Positions 12,318 through 25,166 of a stretch of DNA of 64,000 nt are shown here, one piece after another. Position numbers and translations under genes: made by a program. The DNA is from Henckelia pumila (Eukaryota; Streptophyta; Magnoliopsida; Lamiales; Gesneriaceae), in NCBI RefSeq assembly GCF_033568475.1, contig NC_133123.1, positions 162,207,753 to 162,271,752 on the forward strand, written 5' to 3'. Each line of letters opens with the position of its first letter. Within the stretch, counting starts at the first letter, position 1. Under the pieces are notes generated by a model that worked only from the letters and a program-made list of their open reading frames with translations, had not been told where the DNA came from and did not search any database.

Positions 12318-13972
12318 TGAAAGAGTGGTTGCCCGGTTAGCCAACTTATGGCTAAGGGCTTTTATGACTATGTATAAACAATCTTTTGTTTAATATAATT
12401 TACACTTTTTATAATGACATTTACTTTATCTTTTATCATGTTATTATGTTGTGACGTATTATACGATATTTAGATAAAGACCTTGAATATACTAGAATGC
12501 ATGTAAGATGTGATAGTACATATGGATGACTATCATAAGACACATCTTATAAGCACTGTATATTCTAAACAGTTCCTAGTCAATTGAGCCATCTGCAAAT
12601 AAGGATAAGGATCGCTCGAGATCGAGACTAGCATTTGCGATGCCAAGTACCATGTTTCATTGGTATGAAACATAGAGATGTTCAAAACATGCAAATGGAT
12701 ATTCATATGATGAATGATCGAACTACCCTATTCGGACTTTTCAAGTGGTTATTATTAATTGAGTGGATAAGTCCGCGGTTTTGGTTGTACACCATTAGTC
12801 CTTACTACTTGAAACATCATGGAGACTCTATATGCTAGTACTATACTTTGACTCGTTTACCGAATCTATGAGGGTCATCAGGTGTCGGGATTGGGTACAG
12901 TTATGACACATATAGGAGTCGATGCTTTGTTGTCAAGGATTCACCACACGCTTGCGAGTGTGGATATCCTATGCGATCTGAGGAGATATTAGTGTGACAA
13001 ATCTCTGGCCAGAGTACTCGATGTGATTTAGGTTACTTGGTTTCCTAGTAGCACATGCGATTTCACTATTTGATCTTCAAGATGCATTGCATAGTTATCG
13101 AACCTCGAACGACTCTCGATGTACCAATGATTGTTGATTCGATCGGGATATATGGATGAAGGGACCGTACTGTACGCTAACCAAAACCTACTGGTTCTTG
13201 CAGGCACTATCAGTGAGATTTCCTAAAATGACATAGGGATGTGCATTTTTGTAAATCACTGAATTCGGATTCAGAAAAATTATCTTGACTTTAAAAGGTG
13301 CAGAAATGGTTTCTGTGCACATTGGTGAAATCAGTTTATCAATCGGAGTCATAATGAATTTTATATTAATTTCTATAATAATAGGCTTGGCTTGTTGGGC
13401 TTAAGTTATGGATTATGGGCCCTAAGGAGTTAGTGTCCTAATAGACATATAACTTAATCCAGTCTAGAAATTATATATATATATATATGTATGTAATTTT
13501 TGAAAAATAACACAATTCAAGTCTTGCAATTTTCGAAAATCATATAATATATTCTAAAGGGTTTTTCGAAAATCCTGTCCCATTTTGAGAGAATTCAGTC
13601 TGTGATTTTTATGAAAAATTACATTCTGAATTGACAGATCAAATCTTTTTAATCTCTTCGATAAACATCTGATTGATTTATAGTGCAATCAATCAGAGGG
13701 TTTCAGTTTTATGTTTGTGGACCTAATTCCGGAGATTGATCGAGCAATTCATCAGTTCCTGGGATTTACAACAAGAGCAGATTTAATCTGTTGGAGTCCA
13801 TAATCAAGACATAGCTTGAAGAGGTAAAATATTAATTGTTATTATTATTTTACTTGCATAATTTAATCGTTAGGATTTGATACCCATAATATGGAATCGT
13901 TCCATATAAAAAAAAATTTAAACTTCCGCTGCACCGGGTATCAGATCTATGATCTGAAAATGTGTTACAACA
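12318..13972 (+). repeat. 5' LTR of copia element (internally deleted)
   Basis: It starts TGAAAGAGTGG and ends GTGTTACAACA, followed by TGGCGTCAGAGAC (13974-13986), a diverged Met-tRNA primer binding site. Against the 3' LTR (1901 bp) it lacks about 230 bases, between CTATCAGTGA (ending about 13216) and ATTTCCTAAAATG. A short shared AGTG(G)A at the two break points suggests a microhomology deletion. A (TA)n tract near 13468-13486 is about half the length of that in the 3' LTR. Confidence 0.9.
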
Positions 13973-14084
13973 GTGGCGTCAGAGACAGGTTGCTCTCAGA
14001 TCAAACGATTAAATTAATCGATTGTACAAAATTTTTGAGCCTCGGGTTTTAGAAACGAAAACAAACATTTTTAAAATTAAATTT

Positions 14085-14225
14085 GATGGGCAAACCGGGG
14101 CAGCGATTGTCGCTGCCCGGGGCCAGGGCAGCGATCGGCGCTGCCCAAGGGCAGCAACGGGCTGCCCGAGCCCATGCCCCACGAGGGGGCGGGGCTGCCC
14201 GGGAACGTCCCGGGCATCCTGGAAA
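14085..14225. other. GC-rich block of hairpins in the copia leader
   Basis: Within an AT-rich leader, about 140 bases are strongly GC-rich and hold successive self-complementary segments: GGCAGCGATTGTCGCTGCC, GGGCAGCGATCGGCGCTGCC and GCCCGGGAACGTCCCGGGC. Reading frames through it are low-complexity and not convincing as protein. It lies between the primer binding site and gag, where packaging or dimer signals of retroelement RNA may be; that role is inference. Confidence 0.65.
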
Positions 14226-15651
14226 ATTAAAATTTGATTTTTAATTAGAATTTTAAATTTTTGAAATATTAGTTTTTGGTCCGATCGAAAATTGTTTTTG
14301 ATTGGTCCACGAGGCATCGGGTCAAATTGTTTGAGTCCGAAATTTTTAAAATTGATTTTTGGATAAATTTGAATTTTTGGAAAATTTATAAATTTTATCC
14401 GTTAAATTAGATTTTATAAAATTAATTATTTTGGTACAATTGATGATAAGATATGATCTTATGAATATATTAGATAAAATTTGATTTTATCTTTTTAATT
14501 ATGTTGCCATTGCATGTTATCCAATTATTTAATTATTAAATTAATTATTGGATAAAAGGATGATCGATTGCCATGACCAATTTCGTAGGTGTATGTTAGG
14601 TTGTTTACATTTGGTTTTATTGTTGTTGGGTTTTATTAATGGGCTTGGTTTATGGCCCAATTTGAATTGTCATTTGTAATAAAAAGTGAGTCTGGTTTAT
14701 GGCCCGTTCCCACCCTTAAATATGTATCCCCTACATGTTATCGAAATTTATTGTAAATTTATTAGATTTAGTGGGAGATAAAGATTTGAAGACAATGGTG
14801 GGCCCAACAGATAATAAAAACCGAAGAAATGTAAATTGGAAGCTCAATGTAATAGGATTGCATTGCATACTTGCATATCACCTAGGATTGGACTTAGACT
14901 CGTGATTGGCAACCACGGGTCGATTAGTTCTTGGGATCGATCATCCTTTAAATAATATATATGATATTATTATTGTATGCATGTTTAGACTAAATTGCAT
15001 GAATTCCGCAAGTATACAAATATGATATGATGAGATAATTTTTTAAAATTAAAAATCCCTCATTTTAAATATGATTTAAAACTGATATCAAGATAAACAA
15101 AAGGGAATTTAAATATTATTTAAATGTTCCTACCTTCCATCAACGATCAATGTATGAGATGATACCCGCGGGCACGGTTCGGCTCATATTATTGGGGGGG
15201 GCCATTCGTCGGAAAGCTGTACATTGGATCGACACATGTTGTAAGTTGGATGAAACTCCCATGGGATTGGCTCATATTACTGGGGATCCACATGGCGACC
15301 GTCCATCACAACTTAGTATTGATGGGTCATCTTGACATGTTACAATAAACGACGTCATATTATTGGGCCCTTATTGGACATGAGGTAAAAAACATGGGGG
15401 TTGCTTTGGAAGCAATTGGGCTCTACCTTTTAAAAATTATGGTTGGCTGATATTATTCGGGACTATGATTTGTCAATTGGACTCCACGTTTCCACTAAGG
15501 AAACCAGTTTTTCGTTTTCACTAGAGGGTAGTGAAATCGTTAAAATAGTGGGAGTGAAATTCATAAAATAAATCTTGCCATATTTTATGTCTTAGTAAAT
15601 TAATTAAGCAATCACTGATTATTGTCTGTTTCTTTTCAGTATTTCATTACA

Positions 15652-18600
15652 ATGAATTCACGCAATCCACTATTCTCAATTCTCGAACAAAACAAACTGA
15701 CTGGCGCAAACTATACGGAATGGTTCCGTAAGTTAAAGATTGTTCTAAGTTCGGAAAAGGTTTTCTACGTGTTAGAAAAGCCTCCTCCGAAAGAAGCCCT
15801 GGCTGATGTGAGTCCGGAAGAATTGGCCAAACTTGACAAATGGTGGGACCATGATATCAAGGCCAAATGTTACATGCAGGCTTCAATTTCTGATGAACTT
15901 CAGAGGCGATTTGAGAATGCAGTGAATGCTGCTGACATTCACGATACTCTCAAGGAACTTTTTGGAGCTCAGTCAAGATCGGAGAGGTATGCCACCGTCA
16001 AAGAGCTCATGACATGCCGCATGCGACATGGGATTTCGGTCCGTGAGCATGGAGTACACATGATTGGGCTCATTGAAAAGTTGGTAACACTCGATTTGAC
16101 ATTGGAGCATGAACTGAACGCGGACTTGTTACTTCTTTCTCTTCCTTCGTCATTTGACGGCATTGTGATGAACTTCAATATGAACAAGATAGAGGCCACC
16201 CTTGAAGAGATGGTCAATATGCTTGTGACTTATGAGGCCACATTAAAAAAGGATAAACCGGTACTCTTGGTTGGTTCCTCTTCTAACTCTAAGAAAGGGC
16301 CAAGTGGAAAGGGTAAGAAATATTCTGCCCCACCCAAGAAAATTGTACCAAAGAATAAGAGCAAGACAAAGGCTTCAAATGGGAACGGATCTGAAGACGT
16401 TTGCCATCACTGCAAGAAACCCGGTCATTGGAAACATAACTGCAAAGTATATCTCGAGCAGTTGCGAACTGCAAAGGGTATGTTTTACATTGAAATAAAT
16501 ATTTCACTTAATACTACTTCTTGGGTATTGGATACCGGATGAGGATCTCACATTTGCAATGATTTGCAGATGATGACAAGAAGTCGTAAGCTTAGGATGG
16601 GTGAGACCCAGCTAAGACTCGGAAATGATTCTAGAGTTGAAGCCAAAGCTGTGGGAGACGTTTATTTAGTTTTGCAGAACAATTTTAAGTTACTTTTGAG
16701 AGATGTTTTATTTGTGCCAGATTTGGTTAAAAACATTATTTCTATTTCTATGCTTGATAGAGATGGTTTTTTTTCCAATTTTGTGAATGGGATTTGCAAT
16801 ATTTACAAGAATGAATGTTTGATTGGATGCGGACAACTTGAAAATGATCTATATAACTTAAAATTAAAAGACGTACCAATTAATTATGTTGATAAACCGG
16901 CAACAACAAATAAAAGAAAAAACGATAGTCAAAACCCGGCAAACCTTTGGCATGCTAGGCTAGGTCATATTTCCTCAAGGAGGATGAACAAGCTAGTGGG
17001 AGAAGGCATGTTTGATATGTCTGATATTAACTCTCTACCAACTTGTGAGTCCTGCTTAAAAGGAAAAATGACTAAAACTCCTTTCAAAAGAAAACCTGAG
17101 CGTAGTCAAAATCTATTGGATTTGATCCATACAGATGTTTGCGGCCCATTTAGTATTGGTACTAAATCTGGTCACACCTACTTCATTACCTTTACTAATG
17201 ATTATTCTAGGTACAGTTATTTATATTTGATGAAATATAAGTCTGAATCATTTGAAAAGTTCAAAGAATTCAAGGCTGAAGTAGAAAATAAACTAGGTAA
17301 AAGTATTAAAGCACTTCGATCGGATCGAGGTGGAGAATATTTAAGTACCGAGTTTTTGGACTATCTAAAAGAGAATGGGATTCTCTCTCAGTGGACTCCT
17401 CCTATGACACCTCAGCTTAATGGTGTTTCGGAGTGTCGCAATCAAACTTTGTTGGACATGGTTCGATCCATGATGAGCTTCACTGAGCTCCCACCTTCGT
17501 TTTGGGGCTATGCGCTTGAAACGGCGGTATTGTTATTGAACAATGTCCACACTAAAGCAATGGATAAAACTCCATACGAGTTATGAAATGAAAAAGCTCC
17601 TAAGTATTCGTACTTAAGGATTTGGGGATGTCCTGCTTACGTGAAGCGGACAGTGGGAGATAAGTTGGATAGTCGATCCACCTTATGTTATTTTGTAGGG
17701 TATCCGAAGAATTCAATCGGTTATTATTTCTATAATCCTACTGAAACAAAAGTGTTTGTTTCGATGAATGCCACCTTCATGGAGAAGGAGTTCTTACTTG
17801 ATAAGAAAGGCAAGATGATGGAACTCGAAGAAATTCAAGAAGAACCCGAGATACAAAATAACGATCCCACACCTCAGGAACCATTAAACAACACGCCTCT
17901 TTCTAGAAGATCCGAGAGGACTTCTAGACCACCTATTCGATATGGTCTACTTCTTGAAGGGGATCAAAATGAACCCGACATTGGATGTGATCCAAGAAAC
18001 TTCAAGGAAGCAATTTCTGAGGCGGATTCGAATTTATGGCTTGGAGCTATGCAGTCGGAAATAGACTCGATGCATACAAACCAAGTTTGGTCTTTAGTAG
18101 ATCCTCCGGATGGAAATTGTTTCAATAGGGTGTAAATGGATCTACAAGAGAAAACTTGGGCCTGATGGTAAGGTACTGACCTACAAGGCACGATTAGTAG
18201 CAAAAGGTTATACTCAAAGACAAGGAGTTGACTATGATGAAACTTTTTCACCAGATGCAATGTTCAAGTCCATAAGAATCCTTATTGCCATAGCAGCTTG
18301 GTATGACTATGAGATATGGCAAATGGATGTGAAGACTGCATTTCTTAATGGAAACATTAAGGAAAAAATCTATATGATGCAGCCCGAGGGATTCACATCC
18401 ATGGAAAGCGAGCATAAGGTATGCAAGCTTCAGAAATCAATTTATGGTCTCAAACAGGCATCAAGAAGTTGAAACCAGAAATTTGATGAAACAATAAAGG
18501 ATTTTGGTTTCATTAAGAACCCGGAGGAACCATGCGTGTATAAGAAAGTAGTTAAGGATGCTGTGACATTCTTAGTACTTTATGTTGATGATATCCTACT

Positions 18601-19534
18601 CATTGGAAATGATGTAGGGATGTTGCAGTCAACAAAGATATGGTTATCAGGTAGATTTTCGATGAAGGATTTGGGTGAGGCATCCTATATTCTAGGAATA
18701 CAGATCTATAGAGATAGATCTAAGAAAATGATAGGACTCACTCAAGCTACCTGCATCGACACTATATTGAAGAGGTTCTCTATGGATGAGTCCAAGAGAG
18801 GACATCTACCTATGTGTCATGGAGTTTCTCTATCCAAGTCTATGTCTCCCAAGACTGACGAAGAGATAGAAAAAATGACACACATACCATATGCATCAGC
18901 CATAGGTAGTATCATGTATGAGATGATATCTACCAGACCGGATGTAGCCTTTGCTCTGAGTGTCACGAGCAGATATCAGGCCAATCCCGGTCAAATGCAT
19001 TGGAAAGCTGTGAAGGATATTCTAAAGTACTTGAGAAGGACTAAGAATATATTCATGGTTTATGGAGGAAGAGAATTGAAATTGGAAGGCTATACCGACT
19101 CTAGCTTCCAAAGTGACGTGGATGACTCGAAGTCAACCTCTGGATTTGTATTCATGCTCTATGGAGGTGCTGTATCTTGGAAGAGTTCCAAGCAGGACAC
19201 CACAGCGGATTCCACCACTGAGGCAGAATACATTGCAGCATCAGCTGCTGCTAAAGAGGCCGTTTGGATGAGGAATTTTGTTCAAGAGTTGGGCGTAATT
19301 CCTGAAGCTGTTGGTCCAGTCCCGGTGTACTGTGACAACACTGGTGCCATTGCTCAGGCAAAGGAACCAAGGTCTCATCAAAGATCCAAACACATACTGA
19401 GGAAATATCACATCATCCGGGAGATCGTGGAAAGAGGAGACATCACTGTCGAGAGTGTGGCCTCTACCGACAATATTGCTGATCCACTTACTAAGCCCTT
19501 GCCAGGACCATTGTTTGACAAACATCGCGAATAA
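15652..19534 (+). pseudogene. Copia gag-pol polyprotein, broken
   Basis: The start is taken at ATG 15652 (MNSRNPLFSIL), close to the usual copia gag start. Gag includes the zinc knuckle CHHCKKPGHWKHNC (about 16402-16443). The protease D-T-G is immediately followed by a stop (16540-16542) where a Cys is usual. Integrase follows with WHARLGH...CESC zinc-binding residues and the D, D, E acidic triad (HTDVCGPF, SDRGGEY, NGVSEC), then a stop at 17584-17586 where Trp is expected. An extra base near 18110-18116 shifts the frame; RT then shows QMDVKTAFLNG and YVDDILLIG with a stop at 18470-18472 between them, again at a Trp position. RNase H follows (GYTDSS, TEAEYIA, YCDNTGA) to TAA at 19532. The domains are otherwise well kept, so inactivation is fairly recent. 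Confidence 0.93.
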
Positions 19535-19581
19535 ATGGGATTACGTATTATGACTAGTTGGCTTTAGGGCAAGTGGGAGAT

Positions 19582-20959
19582 TGAAAGAGTGGTTGCGCGG
19601 TTAGCCAACTTGTGGCTAAGGGCTTTTATGACTCTATGTATAAACAATCTTTTGTTTAATATAATTTACACTTTTTATAATGGCATTTACTTTATCTTTT
19701 ATCATGTTATTATGTTGTGACGTATTATACGATGTTTAGATAAAGACCTTGAATATACTAGAATGCATGTAAGATGTGATAGTACATATGGATGACTATC
19801 ATGAAACACATCTTATAAGCACTGTATATTCTAAACAGTTCCTAGTCAATTGAGCCGTCCGCAAATAAGGATAAGGATCGCTCGAGATCGAGACTAGCAT
19901 TTGCGATGCCAAGTACCACGTTTCATTGGTATGAAACATAGAGATGTTCAAAGCATGCAAATGGATATTTATATGATGAATGATCGAACTACCATATTCG
20001 GACTTTCCAATTGGTTATTATTAATTGAGTGGATAAGTCCGCGGTTTTGGTTGTACACCATTAGTCCTTACTACTTGAAACATCATGGAGACTCTATATG
20101 CTAGTACTATACTTTGACTCGTTTACTGACTCTATGAGGGTCATCAGGTTCGGGATGGGTACAGTTATGACACATATAGGAGTCGATGCTTTATTGTCAA
20201 GGATTCACCACACGCTTGCGAGTGTGGATATCCTATGCGATCTGAGGAGATATTAGTGTGACAAATCTCTGGCCAGAGTACTCGATGTGATTTAGGTTAC
20301 TTGGTTTCTTAGTAGCACATGCGATGTCACTATTTGATCTTCAAGATGCATTGCATAGTTATCGAATCTCGAACGACTCTCGATGTACCAATGGTTGTTG
20401 ATTAGATCGGGATATATGGATGAAGGGACCGTACTGTACGCTAACCAAAACCTACTGGTTCTTGCAGGCACTATCAGTGATACCTAGGGAATCATGGGGC
20501 GATGTTGCTAGACGCTCTTATCACGATTCGATGGGTAAGTCGGAAATTGTTGTTTCGAGTCACAAGGAGTTGTGAGCCCACGGCTAGCTGTATCCTTGAA
20601 CCATTGAGGGTTACACAAGTAATGGATTACTAATCCCTGTTGAGATAGTTAAATTTAAAGAGTTAAATTTAATGAAAGAGAAGTTGGACTTCTAAACTAA
20701 AGGGAGTGGAATTTCCTAAAATGACATAGGGATGGACATTTTTGTAAATCACTGAATTCGGATTCAGAAAAATTATCTTGACTTTAAAAGGTGCAGAAAT
20801 GGTTTCTGTGCACATTGGTGAAATCAGTTTATCAATCAGAGTCATAATAATTTTATATTAATTTCTATAATAACAAGCTTGGTTTGTTGGGCTTAAGTTA
20901 TGGATTATGGGCCCTAAGGAGTTAGTGTCCTAATAGACATATAACTTAATCCAGTCTAG

Positions 20960-21009
<50 letters not shown>

Positions 21010-21482
21010 ATTTTCGAAAAATAACACAATTCAAGTCTTGCAATTTTCGAAAATCATATAATATATTCTAAAGGGTTTTTCAAAAATCGTGTCCCATTTT
21101 GAGAGAATTCAGTCTGTGATTTTTATGAAAAATTACATTCTGAATTGACAGATCAAATCTGTTTAATCTCTTCGATAAACATCTGATTGATTTCTAGTGC
21201 AATCAATCAGAGGGTTTCAGTTTTATGTTCGTGGACCTAATTCCAGAGATTGATCAAGCAAGTCATCAGTTCCTGGGATTTACAACAAGAGCAGATTTAA
21301 TCTGTTGGAGTCCATAATCAAGCCATAGCTTGAAGAGGTAAAATATTAATTGTTATTATTATCTTACATAATTTAATCGTTAGGATTTGACACCCATGAT
21401 ATGGAATCGTTTCATATAAAAAAAAATTTAAACTTTCGCTGCACCGGGTATCAGATCTATGATCTGAAAACGTGTTACAACA
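19582..21482 (+). repeat. 3' LTR of copia element
   Basis: The 1901-bp LTR has the same ends as the 5' LTR and keeps the segment deleted there (about 20481-20710). It also contains a long (TA)n run at about 20965-21002. The TATAAATA seen in the solo LTR at 8514 corresponds here to an altered CATATAACTTAA stretch. Confidence 0.92.
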
Positions 21483-21830
21483 AAAGTGACTCACTTTATT
21501 TGTGCTCGATCGACGATATATTTTACCCAATTCAAGTGTACACGGTGCTCGATTATAAAACCATTATAATCAATCACATCTTGTTTGTACCAAGACACTA
21601 CTACAATATAACTTCATCTAGAAAATCACTTGTGTTCCTTATCATGGTTAATATGACTCATTTTAGTTGTGCTCGATCAACGCTAAGTTATACTCAATTC
21701 ACGTGTACTTTATGCATGATTAGAAAACGAGTATACTTAATTAAATCTTTTTTGTATCCAAAAAATCACTTGTGTTCCTTAGCATGGTTAACATGACTCA
21801 TTTATACCTTACATGCCAAAAATTTTATCT
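21483..21830. repeat. Degenerate tandem repeat, right part
   Basis: One unit runs from about 21486 to 21652 and the next from about 21653 to 21797. Each has GACTCA(C/T)TT...GTGCTCGATC near its start and CACTTGTGTTCCTTA(T/G)CATGGTTAA near its end. They are the continuation of the array at 11892-12317, separated by the copia insertion. Confidence 0.7.
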
Positions 21831-21919
21831 CATATGATTCATCATTATTGAAGTTTTCTTGCCAATACTATTTGATGGTTTTGGAGTAGATAATCATCCT
21901 TACATGCCAAATATTATGT

Positions 21920-22231
21920 CAAGGTACATATCATACTTTTTAGGGACAATACAGAAAATATCTAGTATAAAAAACAACAAAAAATTGAGAACTCGTTTTG
22001 GGTCCTCTATTTTCTGTATTGTGCTTGATAAATTAGGAAATGTGTTTCTGATTTAGCGCACCATATGATTTATATGGTTGATCAAGGTGCATATGATACT
22101 TTTTATGAACAATATAGAAAATATCGAGGACACATTGAAAGTAATCGAGCTCAGAACTAGATAAAATGAGAACTCAGTTTGGGACCTCCATTTTCTGTAT
22201 TATATTTCATAAAGTAGGAAATGTGTTTATG
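21920..22231. repeat. Two diverged direct repeats, period about 163 bp
   Basis: CAAGGTRCATATSATACTTTTTA... is found at 21920 and again at 22083. Each copy runs through TTTTGGGNCCTC...ATTTTCTGTATT to TAGGAAATGTGTTT. No coding sense is visible. The period is close to that of the neighbouring array, but the sequence is different. Confidence 0.65.
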
Positions 22232-22578
22232 CTTTGTCCTTCCTCCTGCGTTTTGGTGTGGAGTATTCGGTTGGCATTAGTGACCTTGCCGTCAAAATTC
22301 CGCGTTAAAAATATAAAGTTCAGTTTCAAGTCCATGTCAACTGGTTGGTCACTATGAGGTAAGCCAAAAACAATTGAGAAATCTGCTAATTTGAAAGGGA
22401 TAATGTCATCACGAACAACAAAAGAACATGAATCAACCTCAAATCTATTTAGAAAATAATCAATCCGGCCACTACTTATTGCAAGGGCCAACATATCAAT
22501 CCATTTTGCAAATGGAGTATCATTTATTGACTCCCCAGTTGCTCGCCTAATATTGACTTCAATTCTCCCATCACAGTT
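22207..22578 (-). pseudogene. Fragment resembling plant Ulp1/plant-mobile-domain (DUF1985-like) transposon proteins
   Basis: An open stretch on the minus strand extends upstream of the first Met at 22494 to a TAA near 22577. It reads ...TPFAKWIDMLALAISSGRID, then FEVDSCSFVVRDDIIPFKL and DFSIVFGLPHSDQPVD. The pattern (hydrophobic helix, then F-LPF/V--D--IVFGLP) is like the N-terminal domain found with Ulp1-like proteases or plant mobile domains in plant transposons and their host relatives. No start with context, no introns and no downstream catalytic domain are seen, so it is most likely a relic. Assignment is by motif memory only. Confidence 0.35.
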
Positions 22579-24096
22579 TTAAAATAAGGAGGGGAACATC
22601 GTGAAAATATCCATTTCCTCTCTTCTTCTCATGATGATCATTAATTGATCTCTCTTTCACAACCATTTCTATATTAAAAATCAGAAACAAATTTATAAAA
22701 ATTATTATTATAAACACAACTATGAAAAAAGAAGAAGAAACAGAAGCTAAAATACCTTATCAATTAAACGTTGCACGTAAATATTGATGATAATTTGCGC
22801 CTTATATACATATATATGTGTGTATGCTTGTGTTTCTTTCAATTTATAATAATATGCATAACAATTCAAATAATTGAATAAATAACAATATCAATCTTCT
22901 TGATTTTCAACTTAGTGAGCCGAAAAAAGATACAAAAACGTCCCTCTAAATTTTCTTGCATTACACCACAACAGTAACCACAAAAAAAAAATACTCGAAT
23001 GCCCAATAGAAATTGAATTGTACAAAACACAAAAAATTTCGAATTGCTTCCTTGAAATCAAGCACTGCACCTCATTTCTTAATTTCAAAAATTTTTGGAA
23101 AGAGCAATCTAATGCAACTAAACATCAACGGAATTGCAATATCAAACACAAAACCTAGAAATTGGGGAAAATAGTTGTCAATAAGCTAAAATAAACAATT
23201 ATAATTTCAAAACCACGAAAATTTTTGTAGCAAAAGATAAATACTCATATTGAAACTGAATTGCACAAAACACTACAAATTTCGATTTACTACCTCAAAA
23301 TCAATGCAACTAAAAATAGATTGACTAGCAGTATCAAGAACAAACCCTATAAATTGGGAAAAATTGGTTTTCAATAAGCTAAAATAAAAAATAATAATTT
23401 GAAAACCCCAAATTTTTTTCAACAAAAAACAAACGATAGAAATTGAGAGAAATGTCTTGGTTTTCCTTCGTACCTTTCCTCGATTTCATCTTATTTGTAG
23501 TTGTATCACATTTCTTCTTCATTGTAGCTTCTGCCGATTTGTCCTTTGCTTCTCTTTCCTCATTTCATGTGCACGAGTCTCTTCATTCATTCTTCTTCGT
23601 GACAATTATGTTGTGGGATCTGTAGAGGAAATGGAGAGAGAAATATAATGTGGATCTGTAGATGGGTATTTGTGGGTTTGAATTAAATATGAGGACAATT
23701 AGGTCTTTTGGCTTTCATTAGGGAGTTAAAACATATAAATGATTTTGTTGGGGAGTGAAGATAAATCAATTCTGAGCTAGGGACTGACAGCAAAGTTCAG
23801 TATTCCATTAGGAATTTAAGTATAATTTACCGCTAAAACAACATGTTTTATCCAATTTTTATATTTTATTTTCTCTATTATAGGTTAGCAAAATACTTAT
23901 AATAAAAAAAATTGATAGCAAAGAGGGCCCGAATTTTGATGTTTAATTCGGGTCAAAAAACTTTCAGGTACGACACTGGTTGCTCGTAAACTACAAGGTT
24001 GAGTTGTAGCTACTTTATCAAAATATCTAGTTATGATAATATTTTAATTCAGATATTTCAAACAGTTCATCAATCTGATTATCATATTTATATTAT
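22579..24096. other. Intergenic AT-rich DNA with a diverged direct repeat
   Basis: No gene is recognised. Two diverged copies of a segment with GAATTG(T/C)ACAAAACAC...ATTTCGA and ATAAGCTAAAATAAA start near 22991 and 23241. Short frames at 23443-23648 show low-complexity hydrophobic translations and are not taken as genes. Confidence 0.5.
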
Positions 24097-24410
24097 GAAA
24101 AAATTGTTTTTTTAGTCCTGTATGTTTGTCACTTTGCGATTTTGGTCCTTTATATTTTTAGATTTCAGTTTTAGTCCACTATCTTTATTTTTTTGGCAAT
24201 TTTAATCTTTTTTTCTGATGTGACGCTGATGTGATACCTATTCAGTGCTGATGTGGAGCTGACGTGTATAGTGTCACGTAAACATTTTCGAATAACAAGG
24301 ACTTAAAGTGTCAAAAATCAAAACATGCAGGATTAAAACTGAAATATGAAAACGTAGAGGACCGAAATCGCAAAATGACAAACATAAAGGACCAAAATTG
24401 AAATTTTTCC
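24097..24410. mobile_element. Foldback MITE, about 314 bp
   Basis: The two ends are long inverted repeats: the left arm has AGTCCTGTATGTTTGTCACT and TTGCGATTTTGGTCCTTTA, and the right arm holds their complements (AAATCGCAAAATGACAAACA then TAAAGGACC). The arms cover at least 120 bp each, with mismatches, and meet around GTGACGCTGATGTG. This type of 'TTTGGTCC' palindrome is frequent in plant genomes. A clear target duplication is not seen. Confidence 0.75.
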
Positions 24411-25123
24411 TTAGATTATTCTCCAACCTCGGAACAAGTTTTGCTTCAATAATTCCCTTGTGGTTAATTTCACCTTGCAATTGGTGAAAATCAAATACAT
24501 AATGTTTGCTCTATTATCAAATTAATGTCGTCAAATAATTATCATTTTCTTCCATTTTATTGGGAGAGCCCTAAAGGTCATTATTGAATTCATTTTTTCT
24601 TTTTGAAAAATTTCACTACAATAAAGGTGCAAGAAACATACTTAGGTTGTTTCAAATGATTCTACTTACAATTATAGTTAGATCTATATATTCCATAAAA
24701 AGAATACCCCTTTAAATAATTATCATAAATTTAGCCAATTCTAATGACTCAGCCCATTGAAAACAGTATCAATTATATGTCAATATTCTTATCATAAGTT
24801 GGCACTCCACTTATGATAACACCACCAAAACTCATGAAACGAATCATCATTTTATAATAGATAAAATAATAATCATAGAAAGCTTGAAAAGACGCCATTA
24901 TCAGTTAAAAATAAGTGTGTGTATATATATATATATATTGGAAGCTGCCAAAGTGTACACTAGCTAGGAACACTCCATTATAAGCTCTAATTCATGGGCT
25001 CACATTAGTATTTGTCTTGTTTTTTTGTGCCACTTTAATGGGTTTTTATTAGTCTTATCAAATCCATGCCACAAAGGCAAAAGGATGTCGCTTCATGAGA
25101 TGTCTATATAGACAACCAACCTC

Positions 25124-25124
<1 letters not shown>
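24411..25124. other. Intergenic DNA, no gene seen
   Basis: AT-rich sequence with short (TA)n runs near 24929-24940. No coding exon, RNA gene or clear transposon end is recognised. Confidence 0.5.

Positions 25125-25166
<42 letters not shown>

Larger units (their letters stand above)
12318..21482 (+). mobile_element. Full-length but inactive Ty1-copia retrotransposon
   Basis: Order is LTR, primer binding site, long leader (13973-15651), gag-protease-integrase-RT-RNase H, polypurine tract (AGGGCAAGTGGGAGA, 19566-19580), LTR. Integrase precedes RT, which defines copia. The 5-bp flanks are AATAT (12313-12317) and AAAGT (21483-21487), matching at three of five, so the target duplication has decayed or is uncertain. 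The surrounding tandem repeat continues on both sides. Three in-frame stops and a frameshift make it non-autonomous now. Confidence 0.92.

Noticed and set aside
12313..21487. Clean 5-bp target duplication for the copia element
   Set aside because: AATAT and AAAGT match at only three of five positions; reported as uncertain.
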